From Ligustrum vulgare (taxonomy: Eukaryota; Streptophyta; Magnoliopsida; Lamiales; Oleaceae), in NCBI GenBank assembly GCA_963555705.1, contig OY743176.1, positions 61,702,040 to 61,766,039 on the forward strand: a DNA stretch of 64,000 nt, read 5' to 3'. The position numbers and the translations under genes were made by a program. The notes under the pieces were generated by a model. That model saw only the letters and a list, made by a program, of their open reading frames with translations. It was not told where the DNA came from and made no database searches. The stretch's first letter is position 1; each line of letters opens with the position of its first letter. Shown here in pieces: positions 44,571-58,700 of the stretch.

Positions 44571-46138
44571 TAAACTATTGTACTATAGCAAAATATGTGG
44601 GTCCTACGAGTAATAATAGCGAATTGCAAATAATTAGCATTTGCATGCCTTTCCTCATCAAAACTTTCTTTGTTGGTTGTTCTGATTTTTCACTATCTTT
44701 ACAATAAATAAATGGAGCAAATCTCGTGACTAGGTACAAGTATAACTCCCTTTTTATTTTCCTTGGTCTAGCCGGCATGGCCGGCATTTGGACAATATTT
44801 CAATATATTCCCCTTTATATTCTCTGACTCATTCCTCTTTTATGCCCTACTAGTTCATTTCAAATTTAACTAATTTCGTACTCGTGTAATGCACAGACAT
44901 ATTTTATTGAGAAAAACTATATTACAATATAAAGGTACAATTGAAAAAAGAGAGCAGAAAATATGAAAATTCGGAGTCAATTTAAATAATAATAAGTAGT
45001 ATTACAAATTTCGGAAAACCTCCTTATACACAAACAAATTCAAATGGAATGACCAGTATAAAGGTTCATTTCTAATTAATTCTGGAATAATGCTATTCGT
45101 AGTAAGAGACTACATTAATCCTCTTACGTGACATCTTACTTGAGATTGTTTTGTTATTCTTTTTTTTTTTTAATTATTAAAATCATGACATGTAGAATAC
45201 CACGTAGGAGTTAGGACGATTACTGTCGCTTATTACGAATAACATTATTCTTTATCTTGTTCGACCTATGTTACTATTAGCAACTGACGACTAAGATTCA
45301 ACAATAAATCACTATTACGAATATAATCACATTGCAAGTAGAGATTGGCTTTCTTAAGCACCAATTAGGACTCAAATATCTAGAGTATATGGATAAGCTT
45401 TAGATAAAAGACATTGTACAGTTGAGTTATAATTTTATCAACACTATGAAACACCAATCTAAAAATTGTACACAGACAAGATGATGATTCACAACTTTTC
45501 AAATCCTTAACGTTTCGAAAATCCATTATATTTATGTACTTACAGTTGATGTTCATGAGATAATAAACATGTTAGACAATCATACAGAAGAACTACACCT
45601 CCTTAAACGATATGAAACTATAGGTACATCACAAATAGCTACATTTTTGTGATTGAGTTTATACTTACAGGTGCACAATGCTTAATAAACTTCAAACGAT
45701 TATCTCACTAGAAATACAAGAGGTTGGCCATGTCCATAAGTTTTCGAGCTATGGATCAGCAATGTAGAGTACATCTGCATTTGATTTGTTTTCCTTTCTC
45801 ATATTCTTCTTCAGCTTTCTTTGAGATTGTGGTTCTTTTGCTTTTATTTCATTGCATAAAGACCTTAATGAGACGGGTAGATGATAATTGCGATGTGCTG
45901 AAACAAACTTAAGCAGTCTCATGTGCCGAAATTCACAATTGACACATATGAAGCAAATATATCATGATAAATTCATATATAGAAATCATTTAAGATTACT
46001 ATACAAGATTATCAGCAACTACAGTAATCATATGTCATATCAATCAATGCAACAAATGGACAAATCGGATGGGAAATAACGCTAATCTTCAAGTCTAGTC
46101 ATCGACAATACAACAGTGATATACGTGCAAAACGGAGC
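44571..46138. other. AT-rich spacer, nothing recognised
   Basis: No coding frame with family resemblance, RNA gene or bounded element could be supported. Confidence 0.6.
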
Positions 46139-46860
46139 AAGTTCCATGTTGGGGTCGAGCCGAGAAGAAGAAGGGATCGAGCTGAATCAAATGGTCAAAA
46201 TTTAGAGGCCAAGAGCACATTCACGACCGTAAAACCAGTTGTTCACGACCGTAACATCTCCTCGGGACAAAAACAAGAATTCCAAGATTTTTATACTTAC
46301 GACAGTAAAACAATAACTCACAACCGTAACTCCTTCTTTGGTGAAATTGAAGAAATCCAGCAATTTGATGCTTACGGCCATGAGAGTACTCGTTGCGGCT
46401 GTAACTCATTAACAGGGAGTTACTTACGGCCGTAAGTGACATTGTAACATCCGTAACTTCAATTTTTTCGGATTTTCGCAATTTTTATTTATTTTCTGTT
46501 TTTAATCATTATTTCCATATTTTAGGGCCCATTAGCGGCTAAACATAGTTTTAGGTCAATTTTACTTTATAATATCAATTTAATTCATTGTAAAGATAGT
46601 TTTGGTTGATTATTAAATTAAATTGTGAGAGAGTTTTCTCTTTGTGGCGTTTATCCCGAACTTATTAAGGAAGTAGGTAATTCTTGTGGCGTTCAACAAT
46701 TCCAGTTATTTCCTTCGTATCGTCAATTTTCTTGCGTCGTGAAGTTTGGATTGGAATCATATCGTCTAATTTATTTATTGTTTCTAGTTTTAATCTGATT
46801 TAGATCTTTCCTAGATTTTTTATTTTAGTTATTCAACGTTTTCGTCGACCAATTTCCCGA
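46139..46860 (+). mobile_element. LTR-like repeat with paired ACGGCCGTAA motifs
   Basis: Between about 46221 and 46460 the motif ACGRCCGTAA and variants appear as four pairs whose starts are 21-22 bp apart (for example CGACCG at 46224 and 46246). Behind them come 'TTTTAGGTCAATTTTAC', 'TTCATTGTAAAGATAG' and 'GTGAGAGAGTTTTCTC' in the same order and spacing as the equivalent stretch of the 33605 arm, then 'CCGAACTTATTAAG'. I read it as a diverged solo LTR of the same or a sister family. Its ends and TSD could not be fixed. Confidence 0.55.
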
Positions 46861-48972
46861 CCTCTATCTTCAGTAATATCTGCAGCACATGAGTTCGAGT
46901 CACCAAAATATGATCAAATCACTCTCAAGGCGACAGAAGTCTCTAGTTCAATCGTTACCTTACAAAGCAATTATGACCAAATTACTCTCAAGGCGAATAG
47001 GTCCTTAGGGGCTGATCCAATACGGACGTTCTCTTAATACCATACAATAGTTTCAAACAAAATAAGTTTTATTATTATTATTATTATAATTATAATTATA
47101 ATCACTCAAATTGAATTGGGAAATTCAAAATTTTCATTCTATGACATTTGAAGAAAGTGTATGTATGACACGTAGGATAGTTGGGAAAGTAGATGGAAGA
47201 AAAGGAGCTCATAATTTTGGTTTAACCACTTGTGAATAAGAAACATGTGAACTTATTAAATAGAAGAAAACGCTTACAATTTTTTCTCAACATTTTAATT
47301 TTATATATTATTTTCCAAGTTCTTATATATAATTAATTAATTAGGTTGTGTTTGGAAAACATGTTTTTTTCTACACAATTCTCCAAATCACTTTCCATTT
47401 TTCAACCACATATTTACTAGAAAACATAAAAAAACATATTTTTAAACAAAAAAATTTTAACGAACATAGGCTAATTATAAACTCAATGTGGGCTGTCTCG
47501 ATCCGTGTATAATCGATTGTTGCTTTTTTTGGGGGTGAGGTTAGGTGGGGGAAAAAACACTAGATCCTTTGTGTTTTGAAGCCTGCATTGCACTATTGGG
47601 TCCTTCCATCTCCATCTGGATTCAATCACTGTAAAGAATATTAAAGCTACTTGATTTATGCGTGACTCGGTACCAGCGCAGCCGACTCAAAACTTTTACG
47701 GAAAACCATACTTAGAGCTTGTTTGGGAAATGTCACTCTGCTCCTCAACATAATCATTACAATTAATAAATCAATTTATAAATAATACAATTTTTCAAAC
47801 TACTTTTTAACCATTCAAATTTTCTCTCTCCACTTTTCAACTACGTATCTTATCTCGAAAACAACAAAAAAAAGTCTCTGTTTGGAAAACTTTAAAAAAA
47901 CATGTTTTTAAATAGGACAATTTCTCAAATCACTTCTTAACCACATACATTTTCTCTCTTCAATTTTCATCCATATATTTTACTTAGAAAATATAAAAAA
48001 TATGTTTTAAAACATAAAACTTTTAACAAACATAACTGCTACAATGTAAGTTTTGTGCCTTTTTTTTATTTTTTTATTTTTATGAATGTATGATTTTAAA
48101 ATGTTTAAAAATAAAAAATTATAAGTTTGACTAAAAATTGATGGTTGAGATTGATGTTGGAAAATTGATGTGAGAAATTTCACGTTACCAAGCAAACTGA
48201 ATTTGCATATCAGTAAATAAAAAAATATTTTATTATGTTATAAGTTGATCAAACACCATTTTAATCATATATTTAGTAAAATTACATGTTATAATATAAC
48301 AATTTGGTAACTTGTTTATAAACAACACACTTCTTCTAATTAATTTTCAATTACACACATTTTTTCAAAATACTTTCCAATCATATTTTGTCTCCTAAAA
48401 ATATATATATACACCAAAAAACAGATGCATAATAGTGTCTTGGACTCTTGGCACAATGATTAAAATTAACAAATTCTAGCCTCAAAATAACTATCAAACT
48501 TTTTTCGTGTTTTGTGCAAAACTTCGTTATTCAAAAAATATAGTTTTTTTTTTTCTTGTAAAAATGATATTTTTGTTTGATAAAGTATATTTTATAATAT
48601 TAAGAAAGAAAAATTAAAATCGTACCATTTAATTGAAAAAATTAGTTTTGAATTCTCTCTGCTCATATATTGTTAAATGGTTTTTCAATCATGAAATTTT
48701 GACTTCTAATCTATTTAACATGTGATGAAGGATCTTCGTCTACTTAAAGAGGAGGGAAAAGGTTCTTTGGTATTTTCGAGATAAATATGTGATTAAAAAT
48801 TAAAGAGATAAAATGTGTGTGATTAAAAAGTGATTTGAGAAATTGTGTAATTTAAATTAGTTTAATGAGTTCACTAATGAGCTAGCCGAACGGTATATAA
48901 AATCAAATGCGACTTTCACATCGAAATTTGGGAAATATTTAGTGGTTGATTGCTTTGTCCTCCAATTTTAGC
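46861..48972. other. AT-rich spacer with MITE fragments
   Basis: Recurring phrases of the Tourist-like family are scattered here: TTGTGTTTGGAAAACATG at about 47345, AGAGCTTGTTTGGGAAATG at about 47714, CTCTGTTTGGAAAACTTT at about 47877 and CGTTACCAAGCAAACTG at about 48182. They are too nested or decayed to bound. No gene. Confidence 0.55.
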
Positions 48973-49148
48973 TAGTGTTCGGTAAACCAATTTATTTGGT
49001 TTATAAACCAATTTATAAACTACACAATTTTTCAAATCACTTTTTAACCACACACATTTTCTCTCTCCAATTTTCAACCATTACTTTTTACCTCAAAATC
49101 ATAAATAAACCAATTTATAATCCAAACAGTGTTACCAAACGGAGTGTT
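48973..49148. mobile_element. MITE, GTTCGGTAA-ended copy 1
   Basis: The left end is TAGTGTTCGGTAAACC and the right end GTGTTACCAAACGGAGTG. Inside is ATTTTCTCTCTCCAATTTTCAACCATTACTTTTTACC, a block (quoted only in part as TCTCTCCAATTTTCAACC) shared with the next copy. Confidence 0.65.
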
Positions 49149-49621
49149 AGTTTACGGAATTTTTTTTTTTCTTACACGTCTATTTCGGTCACTTGGAAGA
49201 CTCGGCCAGTCGGCCTCACCATGTTAATAAATTGGAGAATCAAAACCTTATTTTGAAATTTGATGAGTAATTTCTGCCCAAACCAAAAAGTTAGAAAACT
49301 TAACGCATAGCCCTTGTTTGAACCTCATTATTTCAATTTATAATTTGAGTTTTGAAAATTTAATGGTTAAAAAGTGATTTAAAAAGTAAAAAATTGTGAA
49401 CTTGACTTTTTTGAATACTTGAAATTGATTACTGTAAAAAAAATTTGTAAAAATAATGAAAAATAATAGAGTAAAATGAGAGCATAATAAAGAAAGATAA
49501 TAGACTTTATTAGAGTTGTACAACCTATACCTATTTGACCCCATGGTTTTTTCCAAAATTTACTCAAAATCATTGTCAATTATTCATTCTTATGTAACAC
49601 ATCATTTTTCCACGTTTCAGC

Positions 49622-49797
49622 ATATGTTCGGTAAGAGAATCATTTTTGTTTATAAACATATTTATAAACAATATAATTTTTTAAATTATTTTTTAACAAC
49701 ACATATTTTCTCTCTCCAATTTTTAACAATTACTTTTTACCTTAAAATCATAAATAAACAAGTTTATAAATTAAACAGTGTTACCAAACGGATACAT
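49622..49797. mobile_element. MITE, GTTCGGTAA-ended copy 2
   Basis: The left end is ATATGTTCGGTAAGAG and the right end AGTGTTACCAAACGGATA. The inner block TCTCTCCAATTTTTAACAA is shared with copy 1; the two are about 80% alike by eye and lie about 650 bp apart in the same orientation. Confidence 0.65.
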
Positions 49798-50169
49798 TTT
49801 TCCAAAAACGCAAATTACCTCCAAACTTCCTACACCAAACAATCTCTTTCTTTTACCCAAATATATTTTCCCCAGCTTAAATAATTCAACAAAGATTGAG
49901 TGTTTTTGTCATTGGAAACTAATCGTGTAATTATGATAAAAGTTTTAGCCTCTATTTGATAACTTAAACAACACAATTTTTAAAATTATTTACTAATCAC
50001 ATATTTTACTCTGAAACATCGCATTTTTTATTTATAAACAATTTTTTTTAAAAAAAAAAGCCAAAATGAGGCTTAGAGACTACCACCATGTCACTAGATT
50101 GAGGAGCTGTGGGATAACATTTTCATGTTTTTGTCTTGGCTTATGATTTTGAGTTGAGCTAAAATAGAA

Positions 50170-50926
50170 ATCACCTTTCTGATTCTCCCTCCTTCACCCC
50201 ACTCTCTCTCCTCTCTCTTCTCTCTGTCTAGCAGGTTTAGCTTCCCTTAATCAGCATTCGTAACCCTGTGGTATCTTTGCCCCCACATTTTTGGATTTTT
50301 GAAATTTGCTCGATTATGTTTGTGATGTATGAACATGTGTTGCTCTGATTTCTGCGCCATTGTCTGTAATTTATTTCCAATTCATTTTTGTTCTTTCGAT
50401 CTGTGTTTTGATTATTTTCTATGGCTAATTTTCTTGGTGGAAGATGTTATTTTTCAACTTTTAGACTTTCAATGTTGTCATCTTTATTTTTATATTTATA
50501 TTATTATGCTTAATATTCTTCTGGATCTCCGGACTTGGATTTTATTGCGTTTGTTTTTATTTCAATATTTACTTCGATTTAGCAGAGTTCTGGTTTAGAA
50601 ATTTAGGATTTCCAACTTGATTTCTGAATTTTAATTTTTTTGTTAATTATATAATTTCTATTTTAGGATTGTTGTTTATTATTTATTTTATTTCTTTTCT
50701 TTTCTGGCTTCATGTAGCTTGGATATATTGGAATATGAATTTATGTCAAGTTCTGGAGTTCCACGTTGAGGACTTTGTTGTATTTCCTTAACAGAATCGC
50801 CTTCTGTGTTCAAAATATAATAGAGGAAAAGGAAAACAAAAAGTTATGGAGGAGAGAAGCACCTTCAAATTGGCTGCTTGTATAGAATTTTGAAAAGCTT
50901 TGGACAATTAGCGGTAACTTGGGGAA
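50170..50926 (+). other. Probable KCBP 5' UTR with intron
   Basis: A pyrimidine-rich stretch (CTCTCTCTCCTCTCTCTTC, about 50203-50225), typical of plant 5' leaders, is followed by T-rich intron-like sequence. An acceptor-like TTCATGTAG ends at about 50718, then comes AG-rich leader to the ATG at 50927. Exact transcription start and splice sites are inferred. Confidence 0.5.
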
Positions 50927-53900
50927 ATGATGTCTGATATGGCACAAAGTTTGAGATCAAGCAGGTCTTCATTTGGTTCTGCTAATGGATTTGAAACCCC
51001 TTCACACAACTCGTTTGCTACATCAAATGGTGATGATTATGATTCAGATGGTTCCAATTTTGCCCCACCGTAAGTATATTCCTTTCCTTTATGTTCCATT
51101 TGGACTTTCAAATGCTTGATGAATGCCACTTGCATTTTAACCGAGAAGGTGATGAGTTATCTTCATTGTATATTAATTTTGTCAAGCATACAAGAAATTA
51201 TCAGCTTTTACCTCATTTGACTTGCAGCACACCTAACACCCTATCATCGGGAATACCACCCGAACTTGCCAGTGCTATACCATTGCTTGATAAATTCCAG
51301 GTGAAACTATATTTTTCCTTGTAGGGAATATGTAACTAGTAGACCATAGTAGATTTCCATTTCTATTTATACTTAAGTTCTATGGTAACTGAACTTTATG
51401 CTATGTTACAATTTGTTTTGATTTTGGGTATTAAGTGCATGCAATTTTAGTTTATGATTATATACTTCTTTTTTCAGGTGGAGGGTTTCCTGAGGGCCAT
51501 GCAGAAACAGATTCATTCTGCTGGTAAACGTGGTTTTTTCTCTAAAAGGACATCAGGATCACAGACTCGAGAAAAATTCACATTTGAGGATATGTTGTGC
51601 TTCCAGAAGGTAAGTCATTGCACTTTGATGACAATTCCTGCTTGTGCTTTATAAACTCATTTCTCAAAAGTAAGTTGCATTTGTTGGCAGGACCCCATCC
51701 CAACTTCGCTGCTGAAACTAAACAGTGATCTTGTTAGCAGAGCAGTTAAGCTGTTCCAGATTATCTTGAAGTATATGGGAGTAGATTCCTCTGACCGAGC
51801 TACTCTAACAAGCTTAGATGAACGTGCAGAGCTTGTTAGCAAATTATACAAGCATGCTATGAAGCGTTCTGAACTGCGAGATGAAATTTTTACACAAGTT
51901 TCAAAGCAGACAAGAAATAATCCTGATAGGTATGCACACAGACTTCTGTGAGGTCTGCAAAAAATGGTTCATTCACTTTTTTTTTCTTTTTTTCCCACGT
52001 GTTCATCTTTTATTAGTGTTTGAAAACTGTTCCATCACTAAATTCCGCTCAGTTTCCCAGTTGCTTGATGATCTTAGTTGGCCTATTGGTTTCATTATTG
52101 GCAGGCAATCTTTAATCAAAGCTTGGGAACTAATGTATTTATGTGCATCCTGCATGCCTCCTAGCAAGGAAATTGGAGGCTATTTGTCAGAATATGTACA
52201 TACTATTGCAAACAGTGTTAGTAGTGATTCTGAGGTTCAAGTACTTGCAATGAATACATTAAATGCTTTGAAGCGTTCTGTTAAGGCTGGACCAAGGCAT
52301 ATAATACCTGGACGTGAGGAGATTGAAGCTCTTTTAATGGGTAAAAAACTTACGACCATAGTATTCTTCCTGGATGAGACTTTTGAAGAGATTACATACG
52401 ACATGACCACAACTGTAGCTGATGCTATTGAGGTATTGTAGATGTCCCTCTTGTTGTTTGTATGTATGCATGTTAGAGAAAGAATGTCAATTACTGGAAA
52501 ATCCAATTTAATTTGTTTCCTAACATTGACAAAGGACATTGGTGCAACTTTGCAATTCGGATGCCTTTCTAGACTGTTTAATTGTATCAATCTGCAGTTC
52601 TATTGAAGTTACCCTTCAGAATGTTTTTATTTGTATTTCTTGGAATGGCATAAACAATGCTTACTTAACCTAATTCCCTTGCTGATAGCTTTCCATACAA
52701 TCAGTAAAAGGTTTATGCTCTGCCTTATTTCTCATCTTTTTGTTGAATAAGATATTTTATTATCATTGAACATAACATGTAATTGGTCTGAGCTATGAGC
52801 TGAAATACAAAGGTGTCTAGAATTAAGATCAATCTTGATCTAGCTTTGTTTTTAAGCATAATATAACAGTTGTAAATAATAGTGTATAATTGGTGCAATA
52901 AATTTTTGTTATTAATTATCATTCAAAAGCACTATCCAAAGGTTTAAATCCCCAAGCAGTGCTAAGTTTTGGGCAGCTTTTATTCTCATCATTCTTTATG
53001 TTTTACGATGAATGAGGTCAACCAATTGTCAATTTACTTAATCACAACAAATATAAATCAAGTGCAAAATGAAAACTGGTTGATATAGGGTGATTAGCTC
53101 TCTCTTATTGCCTTCTCTTTCACAAACCTGCAGTCCGAAACTATTACAAAGAATGCAATCTTGCAATTTCACAGTTAGTATGAATATCCAGATACTTTTC
53201 TTTGGATAATGGCGGACATTTTACACATTAAGCAATTTTATTAACAGTTAATCTGGGCCAACTTCTTCTGTAATGACCAGAATACTGAAAAACTAAATGA
53301 ACAACCCAAGTATTGAGATGAAAATGTGTCTGATAGTGATTGGTCATTTCTTATTTAAATTAGCTCGGAATGAAATAACAATTTCTAGATGGCTGATCTT
53401 GTTATTTTATGCCTAAAATGGTGGTTTTCCTATATACAGTTCTAGGAATGAACATTCTTTTTGGTTTTTCCACTTGGAAAAGTTGACATAGATGTGCCAA
53501 ATCTGGCTGGGCTTGTGGCACTTCAAATTTATTTTTGATCAATGATTTATTTAGTTCGTATTGTGTTCTAGATTTGACAAGAGTAGAATAGTTGTTATTA
53601 TTATTATTTTTTTTCAAGTGGAAAATGGAAATTATTTTTTTTTTATTTATTTTTTCATACAGACACCTGAATGCAATTTTTTATCATTCTTAGTGAAATT
53701 CCTCGACACTAAATAATTTCTTCGGTTGTTGGTGGATATGCTTCAGGAACTCGCAGGAATAATCAAATTATCAGCATATTCTAGCTTTAGTTTGTTTGAG
53801 TGTCGCAAGGCAGTTGCTGGTTCTAGATCACCAGAGCCTGGAAATGGTACTAATTTCAACTGTAAAATAATACTGTTATCATAGTTTCTAATTTCTTCAT

Positions 53901-55717
53901 AGAGGCTTGGATGAATCTGCTTCAAAACTTCCAATATATTATCTTAATAATAGGTTTCCTTTTACTCTGTAGAGGAGCACATTGGTTTAGATGATAATAG
54001 ATATATAGGGGATCTACTTGCGGACTTTAAGGCATCAAAAGACCGGAGCAAAGGAGAGATTCTGCATTGTAAATTGACTTTCAAAAAGAAGTTATTTCGG
54101 GAATCAGATGAAGCTGTTACAGACCCAATGTTTGTGCAGTTATCCTACGTCCAAGTGCGTATTTCTTGTTTCGATCAAAATTTATTGTCAATATTGCTGC
54201 ACGCAGTGATATAGTTTTTGAAGTGAAATATATTCCTTATTTATTTTCTTGGCACTATATGGTTCTTTTTTCGCAGTTGCAACATGATTATGTACAAGGC
54301 AATTATCCTGTTGGAAGGGATGATGCTGCACAGCTATCTGCTCTGCAGATTTTGGTTGAGATTGGATACCTTGTTTCTCCAGAATCATGCACGTTAGTTT
54401 CTTTGCTTATTTTCTTTTGCTTTCTTTGGTTCCATCTGTAGCATGTCTTGATCGATAATGTATAGCATGATGCTTTTAGCATCTTTTCTCAGGTGTTGTG
54501 AAGACAACAAATTAGGTATCTCCTTATCTATGTTTCAATTTATGTGTTCAGGGATTGGACATCTCTGCTAGAACGATTTCTGCCCAGACAAATTGCTATT
54601 ACTCGAGCAAAGAGGGACTGGGAACTAGATATTCTCTCTCGCTACCGCTCAATGGTGAACTATTATGATATTCCTTTTTCATTATAATTTGCTCAAAGGA
54701 AAAATAGAATAACAATATAGTTATATCTTTGACTCTTTACTTGCTTCTTATTATTTTGTTTTACATTGAGGTGTATTATTTTAAGAAAATGTGAAGTGAT
54801 TTGAACAAAATACTTGAAATGCTAGTAAAAATCATAAAAAAAATTGTTTTGTATGCAGGAAAATTTGACAAAAGATGATGCTAGACACCAATTTCTGCGA
54901 ATCTTGAGAACACTCCCTTATGGGAATTCAGTTTTCTTTGCTGTTCGTAAAATTGATGATCCCATTGGTCTTTTGCCTGGAAAAATAATTCTAGGGATTA
55001 ATAAGCGTGGAGTAAGAGATGATTTTTTTTTCTTTGCACATTTACATGTCCTTTTTTGTAGGCTCAAGCAGAAACCTTAGTATAATTCCTCATTGTCCAC
55101 AGGTCCACTTCTTTCGCCCAGTTCCAAAGGAATATCTACATTCTGCAGAATTGAGAGACATAATGCAATTTGGCAGCAGTAACTCTGCTGTATTCTTTAA
55201 GATGAGAGTTGCTGGCATCTTGCACATATTTCAGTTTGAAACTAAGCAGGTAGGTTGTATTGCGATTCACAACTAAGCTTTTTTCATTTGGTACTAAAGT
55301 TTTTTTCCCTATGTGCTATGGTTATTTGACATTTCGCATTCACATTCATGAAATGCAGGGAGAAGAAATATGTGTCGCCCTTCAAACACATATAAACGAT
55401 GTTATGTTGCGGCGCTACTCCAAAGCACGTGCTGTTGCCAATGGTTCAAGTATTGGACATCTTCCTGATAATGTTAGACCTCACACTTTGGACATCAATC
55501 AGAAACGTGTTCAGGAGTTGTCTAAATCTCTTGAAGAATCAGAGAAAAAAGTTAGCCAAGTGAGTATTAGTTTAAATAAAGAGATCAAATTTTTATAACT
55601 ACAGATGAAGATTATGTTTTGTGAATAGTGAAATGTCCTTGTGTAGAATAACTCTTTGAAAGCCCACAGTTCATGCTTCTAAATACCTTATTTTTCCTCT
55701 TGTGTTGTAAACTTGAG

Positions 55718-55787
<70 letters not shown>

Positions 55788-58700
55788 GTAGATAAATGCA
55801 CATGCAAGTGACAAAACTAAATCTGTAAAATGCCGAAATTAAAGTCATATCATGCTTTCTTGGAAATAGAATTAGATAAATTCTGTGTGCATAAATTATG
55901 TTTCCAAATGACTAAACTAGAGATGAACACAAACTGCAACGTGTCTGGAATTATCCTGAAAAAAAGTCCAATAGTATGAAGGAAATCTACTAATTTGAAT
56001 CAGTCAATAGAAAAGCAGTTCCTGTTAGTTGGAAAGTATATATATATATAGTTACAGCTACCTACTAATTGGGGCAAACAATAGTTTATGCTACGTGCAC
56101 CACCATCTTATGTTTGCATGTGCATATTTACACCTGGAAATATATTCACTAAGTAGCACTTGGCTTTTGTAGAAAAGTTTAGCAGGCATTCATTGTTCTT
56201 GAGTATGAAAAACAGGACTTGGGTGTAAATTTCCTGTTATTTTATATTATGTTTAACTTGTTCTTGGCAAGTTCTCATCTTGCCGCCAACTCCTTTGCAA
56301 ATTTCGCTGTGGCTTTCGGTAGAGTTGCTCAAAGAAATGGAACGTGAGCGAATAAATTTGTATAATTTCCTACTTCAGGTGGTGCTATAATTTGTTTATA
56401 TTTCTTCACAAGTTTCTACGGTAATAGTTGTTGTATGGATAAACAGTTGCAAGATGATGTCCATGAAAAGCAAAAACAAGAAATTAAGATGAAAGAAGAA
56501 CTGGAGAACTTGAAAGACGAATTCAGGTCTCAAAAGCAATATTTAGAAGAAATTATCAATGAACGTGATAAACTGAGAGCATTATGTGATGAAAAGGATT
56601 CAGCACTTCAGGTAATTTCCGTGAAACAAAAATAAATACGATTCTCTTTCTGCTTTGCAGCTTATCATGATATTCTTCATATGTAGGCTACAATCTTGGA
56701 GAAACAAAGCATTGAAGTCAGGATTTCTAAGGTAAGTAGTCAAGGATTAGAGAACAACATCAGGAAGGAGCTGACAGAAGCTAATAACCAGGTATATCTG
56801 TGACTAGGACTTCATCTTTCTTATATGTAATTGGTTATGGTGATTATTGCTCTGATACACCTTTTTTTTTCTGAATCTGGCCCTAATCACATGAAAAGAG
56901 TTATCTTCTTTCATTTTTTTAATATTGTGTACATGTTCATTTTCTTTTATTGTTTATGATGGATGGTTTTGATGGTTATTTATAGGTCTTACATAAGACT
57001 CAAGCTGAATTGAAAGCACGTAATGCAGAGTTGCATGCTGTAGAAGAGTCAAGAAGGAAACTTATAAGCGAAAAAGGATCCCTTGCAGAGAAACTTACAA
57101 GGCTTGAAAGGAAAAATGCTGATGAGGTAAGAGTGCTGAGTTTAGTCCTTGATCATAACAACTCTATTTTTTACAGATCACACGAAACATGGTCTCTTGT
57201 GATTCTTCAAATGCAGATTGCAGTAATTGAGGGAAGCTTTGAAAAGGAGCATAAGGCCTTGAAACTTCGCATTTCTGAACTTGAAAAGAATTTGGAAGAG
57301 CTCACAAAAGATTTGGTTGTTGCACAATCAGCGATCGGAGCTAAAGACATTGAGTTGTCTTCCATACAAAATAATCTAAGGGAATTGGAGGACCTGAGAG
57401 AAATGAAGGAGGTGAATCATAGATTTCATATTATGAAGTTACATGCACAAACACCTTGCCTTTTCGATTTCATTATCATGTTACATGAACAAAATTCTTA
57501 TCAATTTAGGATATCGATCGGAAAAATGAGCAAACTGCTGCGATCTTGAAGATGCAAGGTGCTCAATTGGCTGAGATGGAGGGACTTTACAAGGAAGAGC
57601 AAGTCTTGAGGAAACGGTATTTTAACATCATAGAAGGTAACATTGGCGGCTTCTTCTTTTCTGTTTCTCCTTTTATATTGTCATTCTTTTTCTCTTGAAC
57701 CTGTTTTCATTTATTCTATGACTAAGCCTTTGTTTGGTAATTTTTATTTTTTTATTTTTTTATTTTTTTTTTAATAAACAAAGAATTTGATGTTTTCGAG
57801 GTAAAATATATGGTTGAAAAGTGGTTTGGGGAAATGTATTTGATTAAAAAGTAATTTGGGAAAATGTGTTGTTTATAAACAAGTTACCAAACAGAGGCTA
57901 AATTATATATGTGTAATTTGGAACTTTTATTTTTTATGGATTTCTATACACTAATGGCTAATTCCCCATGGTCTTCATTCAATTTTCAGACATGAAAGGC
58001 AAAGTTCGAGTCTACTGTCGATTGAGGCCTCTTAGTGGAAAAGAAATCTCAGTGAAGGAAAGATCTGTTCTAACAAATGTGGACGAGTTCACAGTCGAGC
58101 ACATGTGGAGAGATGATAAAGTAAAACAACACATGTATGATCATGTTTTCAATGGGGATGCCACTCAAGAGGACGTTTTTGAGGATACAAAGGCAAGTTC
58201 AATAAAATTCTATGTTTACATTTTTTTTGCGTGATTTTTTCGATAATTTGAGTCTTATTCTCATTAATTTTAATGTATCAATTTATTCACGTTTCCTTTT
58301 TTTCCCTGCTAAAACAGTACTTAGTACAATCTGCCGTTGATGGATACAATGTTTGTATATTCGCATATGGACAAACTGGTTCAGGGAAGACATTCACGAT
58401 TTATGGATCTGAGAGCAATCCTGGGCTCACTCCACGTGCTATTTCTGAACTTTTTAGAATAGTGAAAAGAGATAGTAACAAGTTTTCCTTTACTTTTAAG
58501 GTAATGGTTTCTGATTGATGGGATATCAATATGGTTGCTCATAACAATTGATGACATCTTCTATGAATTTGATTGCGTAAAATTGTTGTACATTTAATAT
58601 CTAACCAATGATGTGGTCATGAGAGAAAAATGTATGCAAATGTCATTTTCTTTTTCGTTTTTTCCATTTTAAAGATGAATGATGTGGTGGTAGATTATAC

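Noticed and set aside
57968..58234. KCBP exon 18 read through to a stop
   Set aside because: The last codons are intron sequence; the conserved protein requires joining at the GC donor 58193.
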